Of a stretch of 64,000 nucleotides of DNA, positions 45,979-58,080 are shown piece after piece. The notes under the pieces were generated by a model that was not told where the DNA came from, ran no database searches, and worked only from the letters and a program-made list of their open reading frames with translations. The DNA is from Hofstenia miamia. Its lineage: Eukaryota > Xenacoelomorpha > Acoela. The stretch is from NCBI GenBank assembly GCA_004352715.1, contig SCFE01000111.1, positions 766,467 through 830,466 on the forward strand, read 5' to 3'. A program made the position numbers and the translations under genes. The stretch's first letter is position 1. The number at the start of each line of letters is the position of its first letter.

Positions 45979-46042
45979 TGTATTAATGCTATTTGGTATA
46001 TCATATCGTATGTATTAATGCTATTTGGTATATCATATCGTA
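45979..46042 (+). repeat. 32-bp tandem duplication
   Basis: tgtattaatgctatttggta followed by tatcatatcgta occurs twice, perfectly, back to back. Confidence 0.95.
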
Positions 46043-46419
46043 GCAGTAAAATACTCGTAGTCTTAATAAAAGTCATGGAAATAGGCGTCGGCCTCATACA
46101 GAACGGCTACACGATTTAGGAAAACATTAATAAGACAAAATATTCGTGTCATAGTAAAAAAATTTTGTCCACTATAGGGACTCCTACTGGGGAAAATTTA
46201 AAAAATAGAGATTTTCAGTAATGACACATGAAAAAAATATTTCAAAACTTCGAAAAAATTTTAGCAGGAAGTTGTGCTACCGCTACCATTCATTCGAGTG
46301 CATTGAAAAATGTGTCAACTGAAAGAACTTGCATGCGGAGATGATTCCTGAACATTTAAAAATTGCACTGTTTCAAGTCTGCGTTCGAGTTGTATAGTTT
46401 ACACTTTTTATAAATATCA

Positions 46420-47180
46420 CAAACAATGATCCAGAATAGGATTGAGTTTCGGAGACCTCAGTGACCAGTCAAAAATTTGAATTTTTGTTCCTAAAAATCT
46501 GAGTGTGCGGGATCATGATCTTGTTGAAAATTTTCTTCATACTGCAACTAAATATAGTTGTATGCATTTGATGTACAACCATGAAGTGACAGTATCTTTA
46601 AAAAAAGCATAGATTTATTTTTTTACTAATGCAAAATGTTCCCAAACCATTACTCCACATTCACACCACTCTTGATGGTTGAGAAAATGTCGAACCAGTT
46701 ACTTCTGAAGACCATGTCAGTAAAATTTTTTTAGTCAGGCCCATCTAAATTCTATTTCTCTCATCCGAGAACAAAACTGATATTCAAAGCTGACTATTTT
46801 CGGACAGTTTATCTCAATTCTTCCTATACAGTGTAATTGGCGTGCAAAAATTATTTTGCTTCCACATCATAGTAATCATAATTGTCATAAATTGTTTTTA
46901 AAGTGTTCCTAATTCGTGTCACTCACTGATTTGTTTATTTAAGTGAGAGATGTACTGGCTCTTCAACGAAATGTAGCAATCGGATGCTTATTTTTTAAGG
47001 TTTCCATAGACCAGTATATCAATTTATCATAGGTTGGCCGTTTTACCAAATTCATCAAATAGCTGCTAGATTTTGCAAAATATTATTCAAGGAAAAATCT
47101 TTACCAAATCTGAACTACGAACCAGTGCCAAGTACAGCTGTAAGATTTGGAGAGCCTAAATTTATAATCATCTTCATTTT
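46420..47180 (-). pseudogene. Tc1-like transposase relic (DD34E type)
   Basis: On the minus strand three catalytic-region landmarks of Tc1/mariner transposases appear in order though in different frames: FSDERNRI with a stop then MGL (about 46777-46740), FQQDHDPAHSDF (about 46535-46500) and LRSPKLNPI (about 46463-46435), corresponding to the family's 'FSDE..F', 'QQDN.P.H' and 'SPDLNPIE' motifs. Upstream sequence to about 47180 is weakly helical and may be the former DNA-binding part. At least five stops or frameshifts. Terminal inverted repeats were not found. Confidence 0.75.
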
Positions 47181-47189
47181 TTAGTGGGT

Positions 47190-48092
47190 TTGTTAATTTA
47201 CTTCAGTGGTTTTATCAAGTAATTACCTTGAAAGAGTGGGCTTAGCATCCCTAAGCCCCCCTTCCCCTGTACTCGCCTATTCTACAAACATGCAAATTCA
47301 AAATATTACTGTATTATATCATTATAGTAATTTACTATTTTCTATAGTCCTATGTGTGTGGTACACTCAGCTTAGGAATTCGTCAATGTTCTTAGCAAAT
47401 TCGTGCCTTCAATTGTGTTTTGTCTGTGTAATTAATTATTAACAATATATACATTGAAAATTTATCAAACTAGTTGAGATAATATTCATGTTGAAATATT
47501 AAATTCTTAAGACATTAGGAATGTTTAATTTTTATCCTTTACGAAATTACCGGTGTACAGCTTTATTGTAGGTTTAATCATTCTATTAAATTTATCTTAC
47601 ATTTCGCGAATTTCTAAGCTGTTCAATTTTAATATTGTATAAGGAGTACAGTAGCATTAATTATTAATAATCATACACAATAAATAGACTTCTGTGAGAG
47701 TGTTGTCAGGATACCAACTCTAGCACACCTAAATTGAACAGTCGCACATCATCAAATAAATTGAACTAATCTTGAAAATATATTGGAAAACGTTTTTAAT
47801 GGGGGTGTTAACTGTCCCACCCATCAACAAATATATTTACTCATTTTTATGCAAATTTATATTATAAATTACAACATAACACTTAAAATATTACAGTAAT
47901 CAGCATAAATATTTACCAGACAAAATATTTATAAATTGCATTATGGATTGCATATCAGGCTGGCCATGAGCAGATATTTTCCGGGGAACACCCAGCCCAT
48001 ACTCACAGAGTTTCATATCAAGTCCACATTGGCATGCCCACACCCACAGAAATTTCAGCAACTTAGCCCACAGTATTCCCACAACAAAAGTT
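47190..48092. other. No recognised gene; one GC-richer patch
   Basis: 47940-48080 is less AT-rich and contains repeated tgggc/gcccat/cccacac motifs; it is open in frames on both strands. I could not assign it to a gene or element. Confidence 0.35.
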
Positions 48093-48114
48093 ATATATAT
48101 ATATATATATATAT
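48093..48114. repeat. (AT)n microsatellite
   Basis: About 22 bp of AT dinucleotides. Confidence 0.9.
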
Positions 48115-48733
48115 CCCGATTGGTACAGGGGTTTTGCAAAAAGCTCTCCATAGAGGAACTGGAGTCCATTTTCCCATAGTACAGAGAGGGACTTGGGGTT
48201 TTTGCCGAAAATTAAACTTTTTGCGATTACTCGCTAAAAAACTCATCGATCCTTAAAATGTTTTGCATGAAGATAGGGACTACTGAAAGACTATGTCCTA
48301 CAAAAATTAGGAATTTATGTGGAAAAATCAGCTTATATGGTTATGTGGAAAGGAAAAAAAAATATATATAATTAGTTGTGGTCTGCACTAGTTTGTGAAA
48401 TGCATATAATGCATAGCGAATATTTGTGCCCTAATATAAAAATTGCTTGCTTTGTAAGAAAATGAGCAGTGCATTTCTACAATCATGTTATATGGAATAC
48501 ATTGAGGTTTAGTTTCAACAAGCGGAAGATAAAATTTATGTCATAAAATCCCATCATGAAAGTTTCACTACAATAACCATACTTAGTTGTATTGTAAGCT
48601 TACGAAATTGTAACGCATTATAAAATGCTTAAATTGAATTTACGCATCATTTCTGTGTTCGGCAAATGCTGTAATAAAAAAAAATAGCCTATATTGACAC
48701 GAATGTGTACAGAAAGAAACATGCATACAATTA
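48115..48733. other. No recognisable feature
   Basis: No supported gene. Confidence 0.4.
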
Positions 48734-48763
48734 ATATATATATATATATATATATATNNNNNN
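48734..48763. repeat. (AT)n microsatellite followed by 6 N
   Basis: AT dinucleotides to 48757, then six undetermined bases at which the element copy on the right begins abruptly. Confidence 0.9.
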
Positions 48764-49401
48764 CACTGCTGGGGAATGAGTGCCAGTAGTGGCAATTGCA
48801 AACACTCATAGCGATCAGTGGACTATTAGTGACATCTGATATTCTTTTAATCATAATTAATATATGAGCTAATGCTTGCAAGTAAAATATTATTCATTAT
48901 TATGCTTCTTAGATCGCATAAATATATAAAATTCATTGTGAAGAGCTTTTATGCATTTTTCTGTTTGCAAAAATTATATCATATATGTGCAGAATGAAAT
49001 TTCAAAATAATTTATTCACGATTATTCGTGGACCTTGAAATTAATGTCTACATGAGTACTTAAAATTGGGCAAAAGTAATTTTTAATTATTGGAAAAAAA
49101 ATAATGTTTAAAAATTGCAATTTCTTCAGAAATTGAAAATTAAATCTAAATTGGGCATTTTTGTATGCTTGTTGTTATTGTCTATAATAAAATATTCATT
49201 AAATTTTCCATTGTCAATTTAATTTCAATGTAAATAATGAGCTTGCTAGTATTTCCTTCAACCCTTTGTTTGGCTGGTGTTGGTTTAAACTGCAATGTTT
49301 AAACTATTTATAAATATAAAGGTTTGCTAAAAAATCAAATTTACCGTTGACCTAAATGGTAATGTTGGCCTTTATTTTTTATATGCGTGGCTGCCAATGT
49401 A

Positions 49402-49405
<4 letters not shown>
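48764..49405 (+). mobile_element. Partial copy of the 5737-6414 element family, chimeric right end
   Basis: The sequence follows the left part of the complete element (for example agtggcaattgcaa, gtgacatctgat, ttgtatgcttgttgttattg) to about 49320, then switches to an unrelated 85-bp tail (from ggtttgctaaaaaatc to gctgccaatgtaatac) directly followed by (AT)n. The first 24 bp of the left end are missing at the gap. It is nearly identical to 52945-53590. Confidence 0.85.
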
Positions 49406-49451
<46 letters not shown>

Positions 49452-49480
49452 TTATATGTATATTTATATGTATATTTATA
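49406..49480. repeat. (AT)n microsatellite with tatattta variants
   Basis: AT dinucleotides followed by several tgtatattta units. Confidence 0.9.
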
Positions 49481-49869
49481 CTCTATGTACATATTTACAA
49501 CTGCACCACAACCTGACCACAGGTTAATTACCAAACTAAACACTAAAACAATTACAATAATTATACAATTATATTATTCACAATTGTATTGTATATAGTT
49601 GCATTAATCTCTCCGTTTACCCGTCCCTTTCGAAGCTGAAACAGCTTGAAAAAATATAACAAACATGATGTAGTTTTTATCAAAAAGCAAAAAATAATCA
49701 AAAACCTAATCTTCCACAATCCATTCCAGTGGAACGGCTTCTACTTCATACCCCACAACTTGAATTTTCTTTAGAAGCCTTATGTTTTGAAAACAGTGTA
49801 CCAGCTTTTTTGACCTTTCGAACAGGCATTGTAAAAAATCGATGGCATAGTAAATTGCAATTTTTCTCC
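49481..49869. other. No recognised gene
   Basis: A plus-strand frame at 49729-49932 is open but runs into the hAT terminus and has no domain support. Confidence 0.35.
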
Positions 49870-51450
49870 TTTGCATTCAATTATTGCAATCACCAAATGT
49901 TTACAATCAATTATTGCAATCATTGCAATTGAGTTGCAATCTTAAACACAGAGTTTGACTGCAGTTTCTCTCGACCACAGTTTGGAGTTAACCTTTAAGA
50001 AGAGCTGCATTTTCAAGTTGACTGGTCATAAAGTGCAAATCAGGCAGAACTAAAGAATCTCTGTAACAGGTTCGACGTCGGTAAACAAAACTTCGTGTTG
50101 ATATAGGCTGATGAAGTTGAAACTCGCTGCCTTTTCTATTTTTCGTTTTTGAGGAGGGAAGCAGCAAAATCTTCTTGTTATTTTCCCGCTGTCAGAGAGT
50201 ACGTTTGAAAGCTTCTTTCTTGGAAATATCTAACAGATTTTCGCTTCCATCTTGAATTTTAACCAAGGCATTTTCGAAGTCTGTGAAGGAACTATTTTGG
50301 CATCATTTGCCTGGTATTTTTTCATCTCGGGAAATCGGCTAATGCACTTATCAAAAAAGCACTGAACTTCAGCTAAATAAATCATTTCTTGTTGAAGTGA
50401 ACGGATTACAGAATAAAAAGTGAATAAGCTTTTTGAGTTCCACTTTTTCCATCCCTGATGGTATAAGTTCAAGAATTTCGTTGTCAACGTATTCAAGATG
50501 ATTCTCAATTTCGAAGAAGTGTTTCAGTGCTTTTGCATTGCTTGACCATCTCGTATCATTTCTTGGACTAGTTTTATATCGGGAAAAGAACGAAGTTTTC
50601 CGGAATTTTTCAGAGTTTTCAGTTTACCCATTAGTTGTGAGACTTTCTCCAAATCAGTCGCATTGGTTTTAGAGATTTCTCCTACGGCAAGATTTAAATG
50701 GTGGGAAGTGCAACCAATCAATGGCTTGTCTAATAAATTAGCCAGTGCCTTGTTGGTCTCACAATTGTTGGCGATTAATGCATCTTCCTGTACAGTGTAA
50801 GAACCCACTCGATGTTCTCAAGGTGATCTCTAGGGGTAAAACTTTCCTCCGTCTGTAGTGAGATGAATCCAAGCAAAATGATTAGAAATCATCCACGTTT
50901 GGAATGATAGCAAACACCCTAAGAAGTGGGTAGATTGGGCAGACCAGCCATCAACGGGTAAGGCAAATTTGTTGCAAAGTGAAACACTAATTTCAGATTC
51001 AACTTCTTTGCATAGGAGCTCCATATATTTTTTAAACTTTTCAGGGAAATCGGCTTTAGGTTTGTAAAGGCCCGCATAAGTTTGTCTTTGACAAAGCTGA
51101 ATAGCTTAAGGCCACATCACACCCACCTAATCCAATCTAAGCATGTTGCTGAAACCCGTTTTCTCCCGCTGTGTGACAATCTTTCGGCATTTGCAGTTCC
51201 ACTTAAATTGAGATGCATTTTTCAATGTGAAATACTGAAACGAGATTGTCTTTTGGTCTCTGCACATTGTAGGCGCGAAGCGTGTCACTCAATGCAGTCT
51301 GAAACGACACGTGGCTCAACATTATTCACCCTTTCTTGGTGCATTCGCATGTGTATTGTAAGAATCGCCAGTGGATGAACCGATTGCAATAATTGCACTT
51401 TTTGCAATCAAAATGAAGATTGCAAAAACTTGCAATCAACTTGATTGATT
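49870..51450 (-). mobile_element. Decayed hAT transposon with TTGCAAT-rich inverted ends (limits approximate)
   Basis: Both borders of the coding remnant carry clusters of the same short motif in opposite orientation: attattgcaatcattgcaat and gttgcaatc around 49879-49940, and gattgcaataattgcac and tttgcaatc around 51381-51445. The exact ends and target duplication were not determined. The intervening minus-strand sequence is the transposase relic described separately. Confidence 0.6.
49945..51330 (-). pseudogene. hAT transposase relic (zinc finger to C-terminal dimerisation part)
   Basis: Read downward on the minus strand: a finger-like FKWNCKCRKIVTQ then TGFSNML near 51200-51130; FALPVDGWSAQSTHFLGC (the first-aspartate 'DGW' motif) in 51024-50830; NNCETNKALANLL and PLIGCTSHHLNLAV (the 'DNc.vN' and 'GCasHrfNLav' motifs) in 50808-50524; a helical region with EVQCFFDKCISRFPE in 50508-50230; and PTSNLLQRFFS followed by ALLKVNSKLW near 50100-49990, matching the C-terminal hAT block. 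Frames change at least four times. The gene order is that of a complete hAT transposase, now inactive. It lies between the two near-identical element copies at 48764 and 52921. Confidence 0.85.
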
Positions 51451-51498
51451 CTTTTGTCAATTAATAATTATTCATGTTTAATACATCACACATGTAAG

Positions 51499-51542
51499 GG
51501 TGTTCGGATAAGCGAGGTTCGGACAAGCGAGGATGTACTGTA
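51499..51542. mobile_element. Solitary pogo/Tigger-like terminal repeat relic
   Basis: gttcggataagcgaggttcg followed by gacaagcgaggatgtactgta has the repeated 'cgga[t/c]aagcgagg' pattern common at Tigger-type termini. No partner end or transposase lies nearby. Confidence 0.4.
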
Positions 51543-51544
51543 CT

Positions 51545-52920
51545 CTCTTTGAAAAACAAGTTAGCAATTAGCCTATGATGAGTGTACACACTACGCTTTT
51601 AACATGTCTACTTGTTTTGTATTATTGACATGCTACCTTACGTCTCCTTGCGAATACATTTTAAGCAAAATATAAAAGTATACAATTATATTTTGCAGGA
51701 ATAATTGCATATAATTGTACAATTATATTAAGTCATACAATTGCCCAACACAGCATCATTTTTCTTTGACTCTTAAAAAATCATGTGTTCACTCTTAAAA
51801 TCATTAGTTTAGTTATATGAGCTATCTTAAGTTTAATAATTGTATTTTTGAAATATATGAAAGAATAAGAGCAATCATCTGTATTAGAAGAAGAAAAAAT
51901 ACTTGCGTTAACATTCGGTTTTTTGTTAATGAACGGTATTCAATTGTTAAATATCACAAATGGAGAACAAATATATTTCAAAGCAAAGGAATACGTGGCT
52001 TTCAAATTTTCACATACTTTGTTGGTTAAAATTTAACTTCGAAAAGCACGGAAGGAACATCTAAATAATATTGATGATTCGATTATTTTAACAGGTGATT
52101 CGGCACAGCCTTTTATATGATGTTCAGGTGACTAATTAAAAACAATCAATTCACGATATCATCGAAATAATTGAATCTCATTGTGATAGTGTACAATTCC
52201 CACTTTGTAATATGCAAATTTCTACAACTACATTTAAACTATATTAAGAATGGAAACATGTTGAAATTTTCCTGTAATTCATTTTGCCATTGTTGGAGCT
52301 TTAATAGGACCTATTTATTTAAACAATTTATACATGTAAGCATGAAATTTTTTATATGTTTTAGGTAACACTCTAAATGTACTAGAAATTTCGAGCCTGA
52401 TCGAGTCAAGTAACCGACCCGATTCGACTCAAAATTTTATAATTTACAGTTTTCGAGTTTAGTCGAGTCAATTCGAGTTGTGTTGATTTGATATTCAATA
52501 GTACACATCACGTTTGAAAAAATAAATATAATTTTTATATTTCAAAACCTTTCCAAAAAATTTCTTTCAGGCTCATTGGAGTTGAGGTATATTGTTAAGA
52601 TCTTAGAATTGATTTATTTTACGTTGGTAACCTCTCCTTGCAGAGGAAAATACTAAGATTTTATTGTTCTTAATTTCTTAAAATAAAAAATTTCACTTTT
52701 AGTCATTGTTAAAAGTTATGATAAAACCTAATTTTCACAGATGGCCCTTTCAAGTTGATAAACAAACTTCACTTTTATAAATAGTATTTGGCATGTCTTA
52801 TTTTCCTTAATTCTATATTTGTATTGTCAATTACTAAACTTAACCAATTTCAAACGTAACTGCTACAATGTATCTTATCGTACCTGACAATCATGTGGTG
52901 ATTATTTAATGGTGACTATA
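51545..52920. other. No recognised gene; TCGAGTC-rich patch
   Basis: 52386-52475 contains repeated gatcgagtcaag/cgattcgactc/gtcgagtcaattcgag motifs, similar to patches at 11291 and 38025. Otherwise featureless. Confidence 0.4.
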
Positions 52921-53590
52921 CCCCATGTAGCCACCACCAGTAGTCCACTGCTGGGGAATGAGTGGCAGTAGTGGCAATTGCAACCACTCATAGCGATCAG
53001 TGGACTATTAGTGACATCTGATTTACTTTTAATCATAATTAATATATGAGCTAATGCTTGCAAGTAAAATATTATTCATTATTATGCTTCTTAGATCGCA
53101 TAAATATATAAAATTCATTGTGAAGAGCTTTTATGCATTTTTCTGTTTGCAAAAATTATATCATATATGTGCAGAATGAAATTTCAAAATAATTTATTCA
53201 CGATTATTCGTGGACCTTGAAATTAATGTCTACATGAGTACTTAAAATTGGGCAAAAGTAATTTTTAATTATTGGAAAAAAAATAATGTTTAAAAATTGC
53301 AATTTCTTCAGAAATTGAAAATTAAATCTAAATTGGGCATTTTTGTATGCTTGTTGTTATTGTCTCTAATAAAATATTCATTAAATTTTCCATTGTCAAT
53401 TTAATTTCAATGTAAATGGTGAGCTTGCTAGTATTTCCTTCAACCCTTTGTTTGGCTGGTGTTGGTTTAAACTGCAATGTTTAAACTATTTATAAATATA
53501 AAGGTTTGCTAAAAAATCAAATTTACCGTTGACCTAAATGGTAATGTTGGCCTTTATTTTTTATATGCGTGGCTGCCAATGTAATACAAA
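52921..53590 (+). mobile_element. Partial copy of the 5737-6414 element family, intact left end, chimeric right end
   Basis: Begins ccccatgtagccaccacc like the complete copy at 5737, then follows it to about 53505, where it switches to the same unrelated tail found in the copy at 48764 (ending gctgccaatgtaatac), followed by (AT)n. The inverted right end of the complete element is absent. Few substitutions separate it from the 48764 copy. Confidence 0.88.
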
Positions 53591-53594
53591 TCGA

Positions 53595-53664
53595 CTATAT
53601 ATATATATATATATATNNNNNNNNNNNNNNNNNNNNNNNNNNNNNNNNNNNNNNACATATATAT
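53595..53664. repeat. (AT)n microsatellite containing a 38-base gap
   Basis: AT dinucleotides continue on both sides of the N run 53617-53654. Confidence 0.9.
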
Positions 53665-54020
53665 AGTGTTTTTTTTAGAAAAAAGTAATTTTTACCATAG
53701 GGAAGCATTTTATAGTACAAAATAGATCACCGAACAGTATACATAGGCCTACTATTAGAGTTTACTACAACATAATTGTTAACTTTGTCTGTGAATGATG
53801 TAGCATATATAGAATTCTGTCTACTGTAAGACATGATGACGACAATAAAATATCAATCTATCATGTTCCAAATGTAGAATACAATATTTCATATTCCGTC
53901 TAATTTTTCATGTTAACAACAAAGTGAAATATGTATGTATAAGTTCATTAGTTTACAAAATAACTGAATAACCGCTACCATAATCGCGTAAATGTATAAG
54001 AAAAAGATATTTTTATCAGG
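53665..54020. other. No recognisable feature
   Basis: AT-rich, no supported gene. Confidence 0.45.
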
Positions 54021-54053
54021 GACAACTAGATTAAAAGTTATAATCTAGTTGTC
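54021..54053. repeat. Perfect 13-bp hairpin
   Basis: gacaactagatta and taatctagttgtc are exact reverse complements separated by a 7-base loop (aaagtta). Too short for a typical microRNA precursor; function unknown. Confidence 0.85.
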
Positions 54054-57000
54054 TTTATTTTTAATGATTTAATCTACATGATCAAATGAACCCTTCAATT
54101 CACTACAATACTGTTACTGAATTTGAAATTGTTGATTGGAATATGTGAATGTATTTTTCGAAGTATATTCTACTAATGAATTTTAGCGAATCCTAAATCA
54201 CTTAGGTGTTTGCATCTGAAGTCAATGTAACTGCAAACCACTACAAAAGACTTTTCAAATATAATATTGAATGTTATGCAAGCAATTCAATTTGCATCAC
54301 AATAGTTGGATATGGGCCAAAGCATTGGAAAATTTGGGCGACATTAAAAAACGGACTATTAATCAATACGGTCCACAAATGAACCCAAAACCATTGAATT
54401 CTATGGAATTTAAAAATGGTTTTGAAAAAAAATCTCAATTTAAGTTTTTTCAATTTTAGTATGTAAATTTTATTATAAGTTTTTAGCATATGCAGTTTTG
54501 CAAAACAATTTTTTTGTCAAGGATCATAAAACAGACCGAATTGACATTAATTTTAGACCCATAACCATCTCTCTGCGCAGCCTCATTAATGTATTGATAA
54601 CAGCCTATGAATAATAAACGTAAAATCATACCCGTAAATTTAACTGCATTTTTGAAATTATTTACCCATCCCACATTCACTCCGCGCAAGCATACGCAAT
54701 CTCACGTACACCTTTGTTAACGATATTATTAAATTTAACAGATTCATTTAACAGAAATTTTAAAATTTTTATTTAACCGATCTTTTGAACAGCTACAAAT
54801 ACAAAGCTTATGGTAGAAATAAACTATAGTTGATTAAGACTGCTTCAGTAAAACAGCAAAATATTTAATTGTTGCCGTGTGGCGCTATCTAGCGTAATTT
54901 TTTGGAATATTTTTCTGAGTCAAATTATAGATTAATTTACTCGTTATAGCTGTTTGTATTCTCTTACCGTTGCTGCAGCACTGACATTATCATATCAAAT
55001 TAATTGTAGGAATAGAATTTAACACAATGTGGAATAAAAATGTCTAGAGATGGTAGCTTACCAAACTTAATGAGTTTGTTAACCCTAGACACAATGAGGG
55101 TGCGATTCGGCGAATGTCGTTTTTTATCCATAACTTTGTTTGAATTTTTTTAGTTTTTTTCTGAATTTTCCTAAAAACTATCTGTGAACAAGATAGAGTT
55201 AAAACGGCATAATTTTTTGAGCGAAGCCTGTTCCAGGAAGGTCTCAAAAAATTTGTTGGCTCAGCATCAGCATACATTGAAAATAGTCAATATTTTGATA
55301 GATGTTGTTATACTTCACTACTATGATCAGTTTTTATTGGTTTTTCGCCCTGGGTCCACTGTAGCAATAAAATTTTGTCAACAAAATAGTTTATCTTATA
55401 AATGAAGGGTCTTACAATGTCGGCGGTGAAAATCAGTGGCATATCTACATCCTGGGAAGAGCCAGCGGGGTCGCTTAAAAGAATAATATGAAATTTTCAT
55501 TTGATGCTATATTTTGAATACCGTAGGTCAATGACTAAATATGATTATACACCATATAAAAAGTGACCTAAATTACTAGAGGCTTTGATGCTGTACCCGG
55601 GCTGAAAAATGACACCCTCTTGGGGGTGAACAGGGGAAGCTTGTGTGATGTGAAATTTTTTAATGTTTTTTAACTTACCTACTTGAACTTTGAACTTGAT
55701 AGTGACCTTTTTGTGATTATGTTACTTATTTGATTCTCGAAACATTAATAAACATTCGTTGACTAGTTTTCTAATTTACTTGTTCATTTTTAGAGATGGT
55801 AAGTTTATTCACAATTATGAAAAAATGGCTGCCCTGATTACCTAATGCAGGTTGACCTTGATCATATTTCTTGTTTTCTTGTTAGAGTAATTCTTTGACA
55901 ATACATGTAATTACAATTTCTACTTTTAGTGCTCAATTCGTATATAAGTTCTTTTTCACTATTATTTTTTTCAAAACTGATGACGTAACAATTTCATTTG
56001 CATATAAAATCGAACCAATGAATATGTTGTTGAAAATTGGCAATTTCATTACTTTATCTTCAATAGTTTTGAAATAAAAGTGGGGAGGGTTGAATCAGCC
56101 CCTTAGTGCGTTATTGATATTTTGTACCTATATGCGTTTAGAGTTAAACCAGTCTTAAACTATAAAGCTTTTTTAGTTTGTTCTAAATTGAAAATAAACT
56201 AAAATATACCAGCATTTTGGCTTAGCCAGGCCTGACCCACTGTCTTCCTCTTTCTTCTAGCACACAAAAAGCCACTTAAATGTGAATACCTTTGGGATAT
56301 GATTTTTTGTGGCATTTTAAGTGATTAAGGAAATCAAAGATAATTTATAAAAAACATGTTTTTAAAGAGGCTTGCTTGGAAAAAATTCCAACATTTTCAA
56401 CCCAATCTTTAAAGTTGTCTGCCACATTTCAACGCACTTTCATTACGGCATGTTTCGATTTTTTCTTTTATATTCCCAAAATCAAATAAATTTAAGATGT
56501 GTAATTCCACAAATTAATTATATTACTTAGTTAAAACTATATGAAATTATATTTTACGTTTAAGGTCGTTGACTCTAGAGGGTAGCGCAAGACTAGGTTT
56601 GTATTGTGAAAACCCAAGAGGATGATCACCCTTGCTCTATCTTTACGCAGTTTGTTTAAGATCTTTAGACTTTGAACAACATTTTAGTTTTCTGGTTTGT
56701 GCACTATCAGGATAATTATTGATGTCGTAGTGGTAAATTTTCAAAATTATATAGGCAAGCGCTGTTTAAGTAAAAAAAACATTAATTCTATCCAAAATAT
56801 CAATTACTACTAAACAGCTATCACCGGACATTGTGTAGAGTACTCAAACATTTCAAAACTGAAACTGTTTTAATAAACCGGATAGAAACCAAAATTTTTG
56901 ACTTTTTACTTCGTTGGCTTTTATACATATCAGTAGGCATATCTGGACATCACCATGTAACGCACAACTATCAGATCTAAATGAATGAACTATATTCTGA

Positions 57001-57849
57001 TGAATTGCAGACTAGTAGTAAAGTTATAATTTTATCGATTAGGTTTTTATCACGCTGCCAAAGGAAAAAAAGCTTGTACATGAAGTAAGAAGTATAAAAA
57101 TTATTTCAGCTGAATATAAAAATTAATTGAAAATTTATTTCCCGAATTGCCGTCCCATTGGAAAGTTTCTTAATTTCTGCGAAAAATATTTTTACTCACC
57201 AACATCTTTACTTAGCTGAGAGGATAGAGCAATGCGAATATCTGTGTGAAATATACAGATTGAACAACATTACCACCTAGTAAAATTATCTTAACCCTAT
57301 TCGGCATGGGATTTTGGATTGAATTGATATTAAGACATAACCTTCAACAAATATTCATCATATCATCATTATCAATATTTAATGTTTAGAATTTTGAGAG
57401 CGTAATTATTTTATGAAAACGCTTTCAACCGCCCAATATCGCGATTTTTTGGAATCAATGTAATGTTGGTTTTAACGATTGGTTGGAAATGTTAAAATTT
57501 AATACAATTCATGCCTAAGTGATCAAAATATATTTTTTACTTACTTTATTTACTTTTGTCGCATTTACCATAATATCAATAACTACAATCACAATTATAG
57601 CAAATTTTGAGACAATTATTCTGAGTGAAAACCAATATAGATAAAATGAGCAAATATTTCAAAAAGATTTAAGAAAATTACAAAGATTTCCTAAGAAAGC
57701 ACATCAAAAGTTTAATGATCATTAATATGAAGCTCTACTTTTGGTATATTCGTTGATATGAATTATAATTCTGTTTAACCTAGATTAGATGTTCCACAAT
57801 TTTAATGTTATGAATTATTTTGTGTAACCCAGAATTATTTCACAATGAT
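54054..57849. other. No recognised gene
   Basis: Nearly 4 kb with short random frames. A CAGTGGCATATCTAC terminus-like sequence at 55434 suggests another hAT-type end, but no partner was found. Confidence 0.4.
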
Positions 57850-58080
57850 CAGAATCACGTAATCTCCTGCAAGACATCTCCATTTTGATTAATGTGAATC
57901 ACGAAATTATCAAAATATTGAAATTATAGACGCTAAAATGCATCTCATCATCTTTATTTCTAAATTGTTTGATTTTTTTAAAAAATAATTTTTGATTTAT
58001 GCAATCAAAAGCTGTGCTGACAATTGGGGGAAGGACAGTGCACCATTCGACCTATCCGCCCCCCTCTTGCGAACACACTG
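57850..58080 (-). mobile_element. Short hAT-type element (CAGTGGCG family), copy 4, degenerate
   Basis: Read in reverse from 58080 (cagtgtgttcgcaagagggg) the sequence follows copy 1 along its length: a g-run, ttgattgcataaatcaaaaa, gagatgcattttagcgtct and atttcaatattttgataatt, ending near 57850 (tgcaggagattacgtgattctg). Identity is clearly lower than among the other copies, and no target duplication remains, so it is the oldest of the four. Confidence 0.65.

Noticed and set aside
51082-51378. 98-codon plus-strand frame
   Set aside because: It lies opposite the N-terminal zinc-finger part of the hAT relic, whose minus-strand reading gives family motifs.
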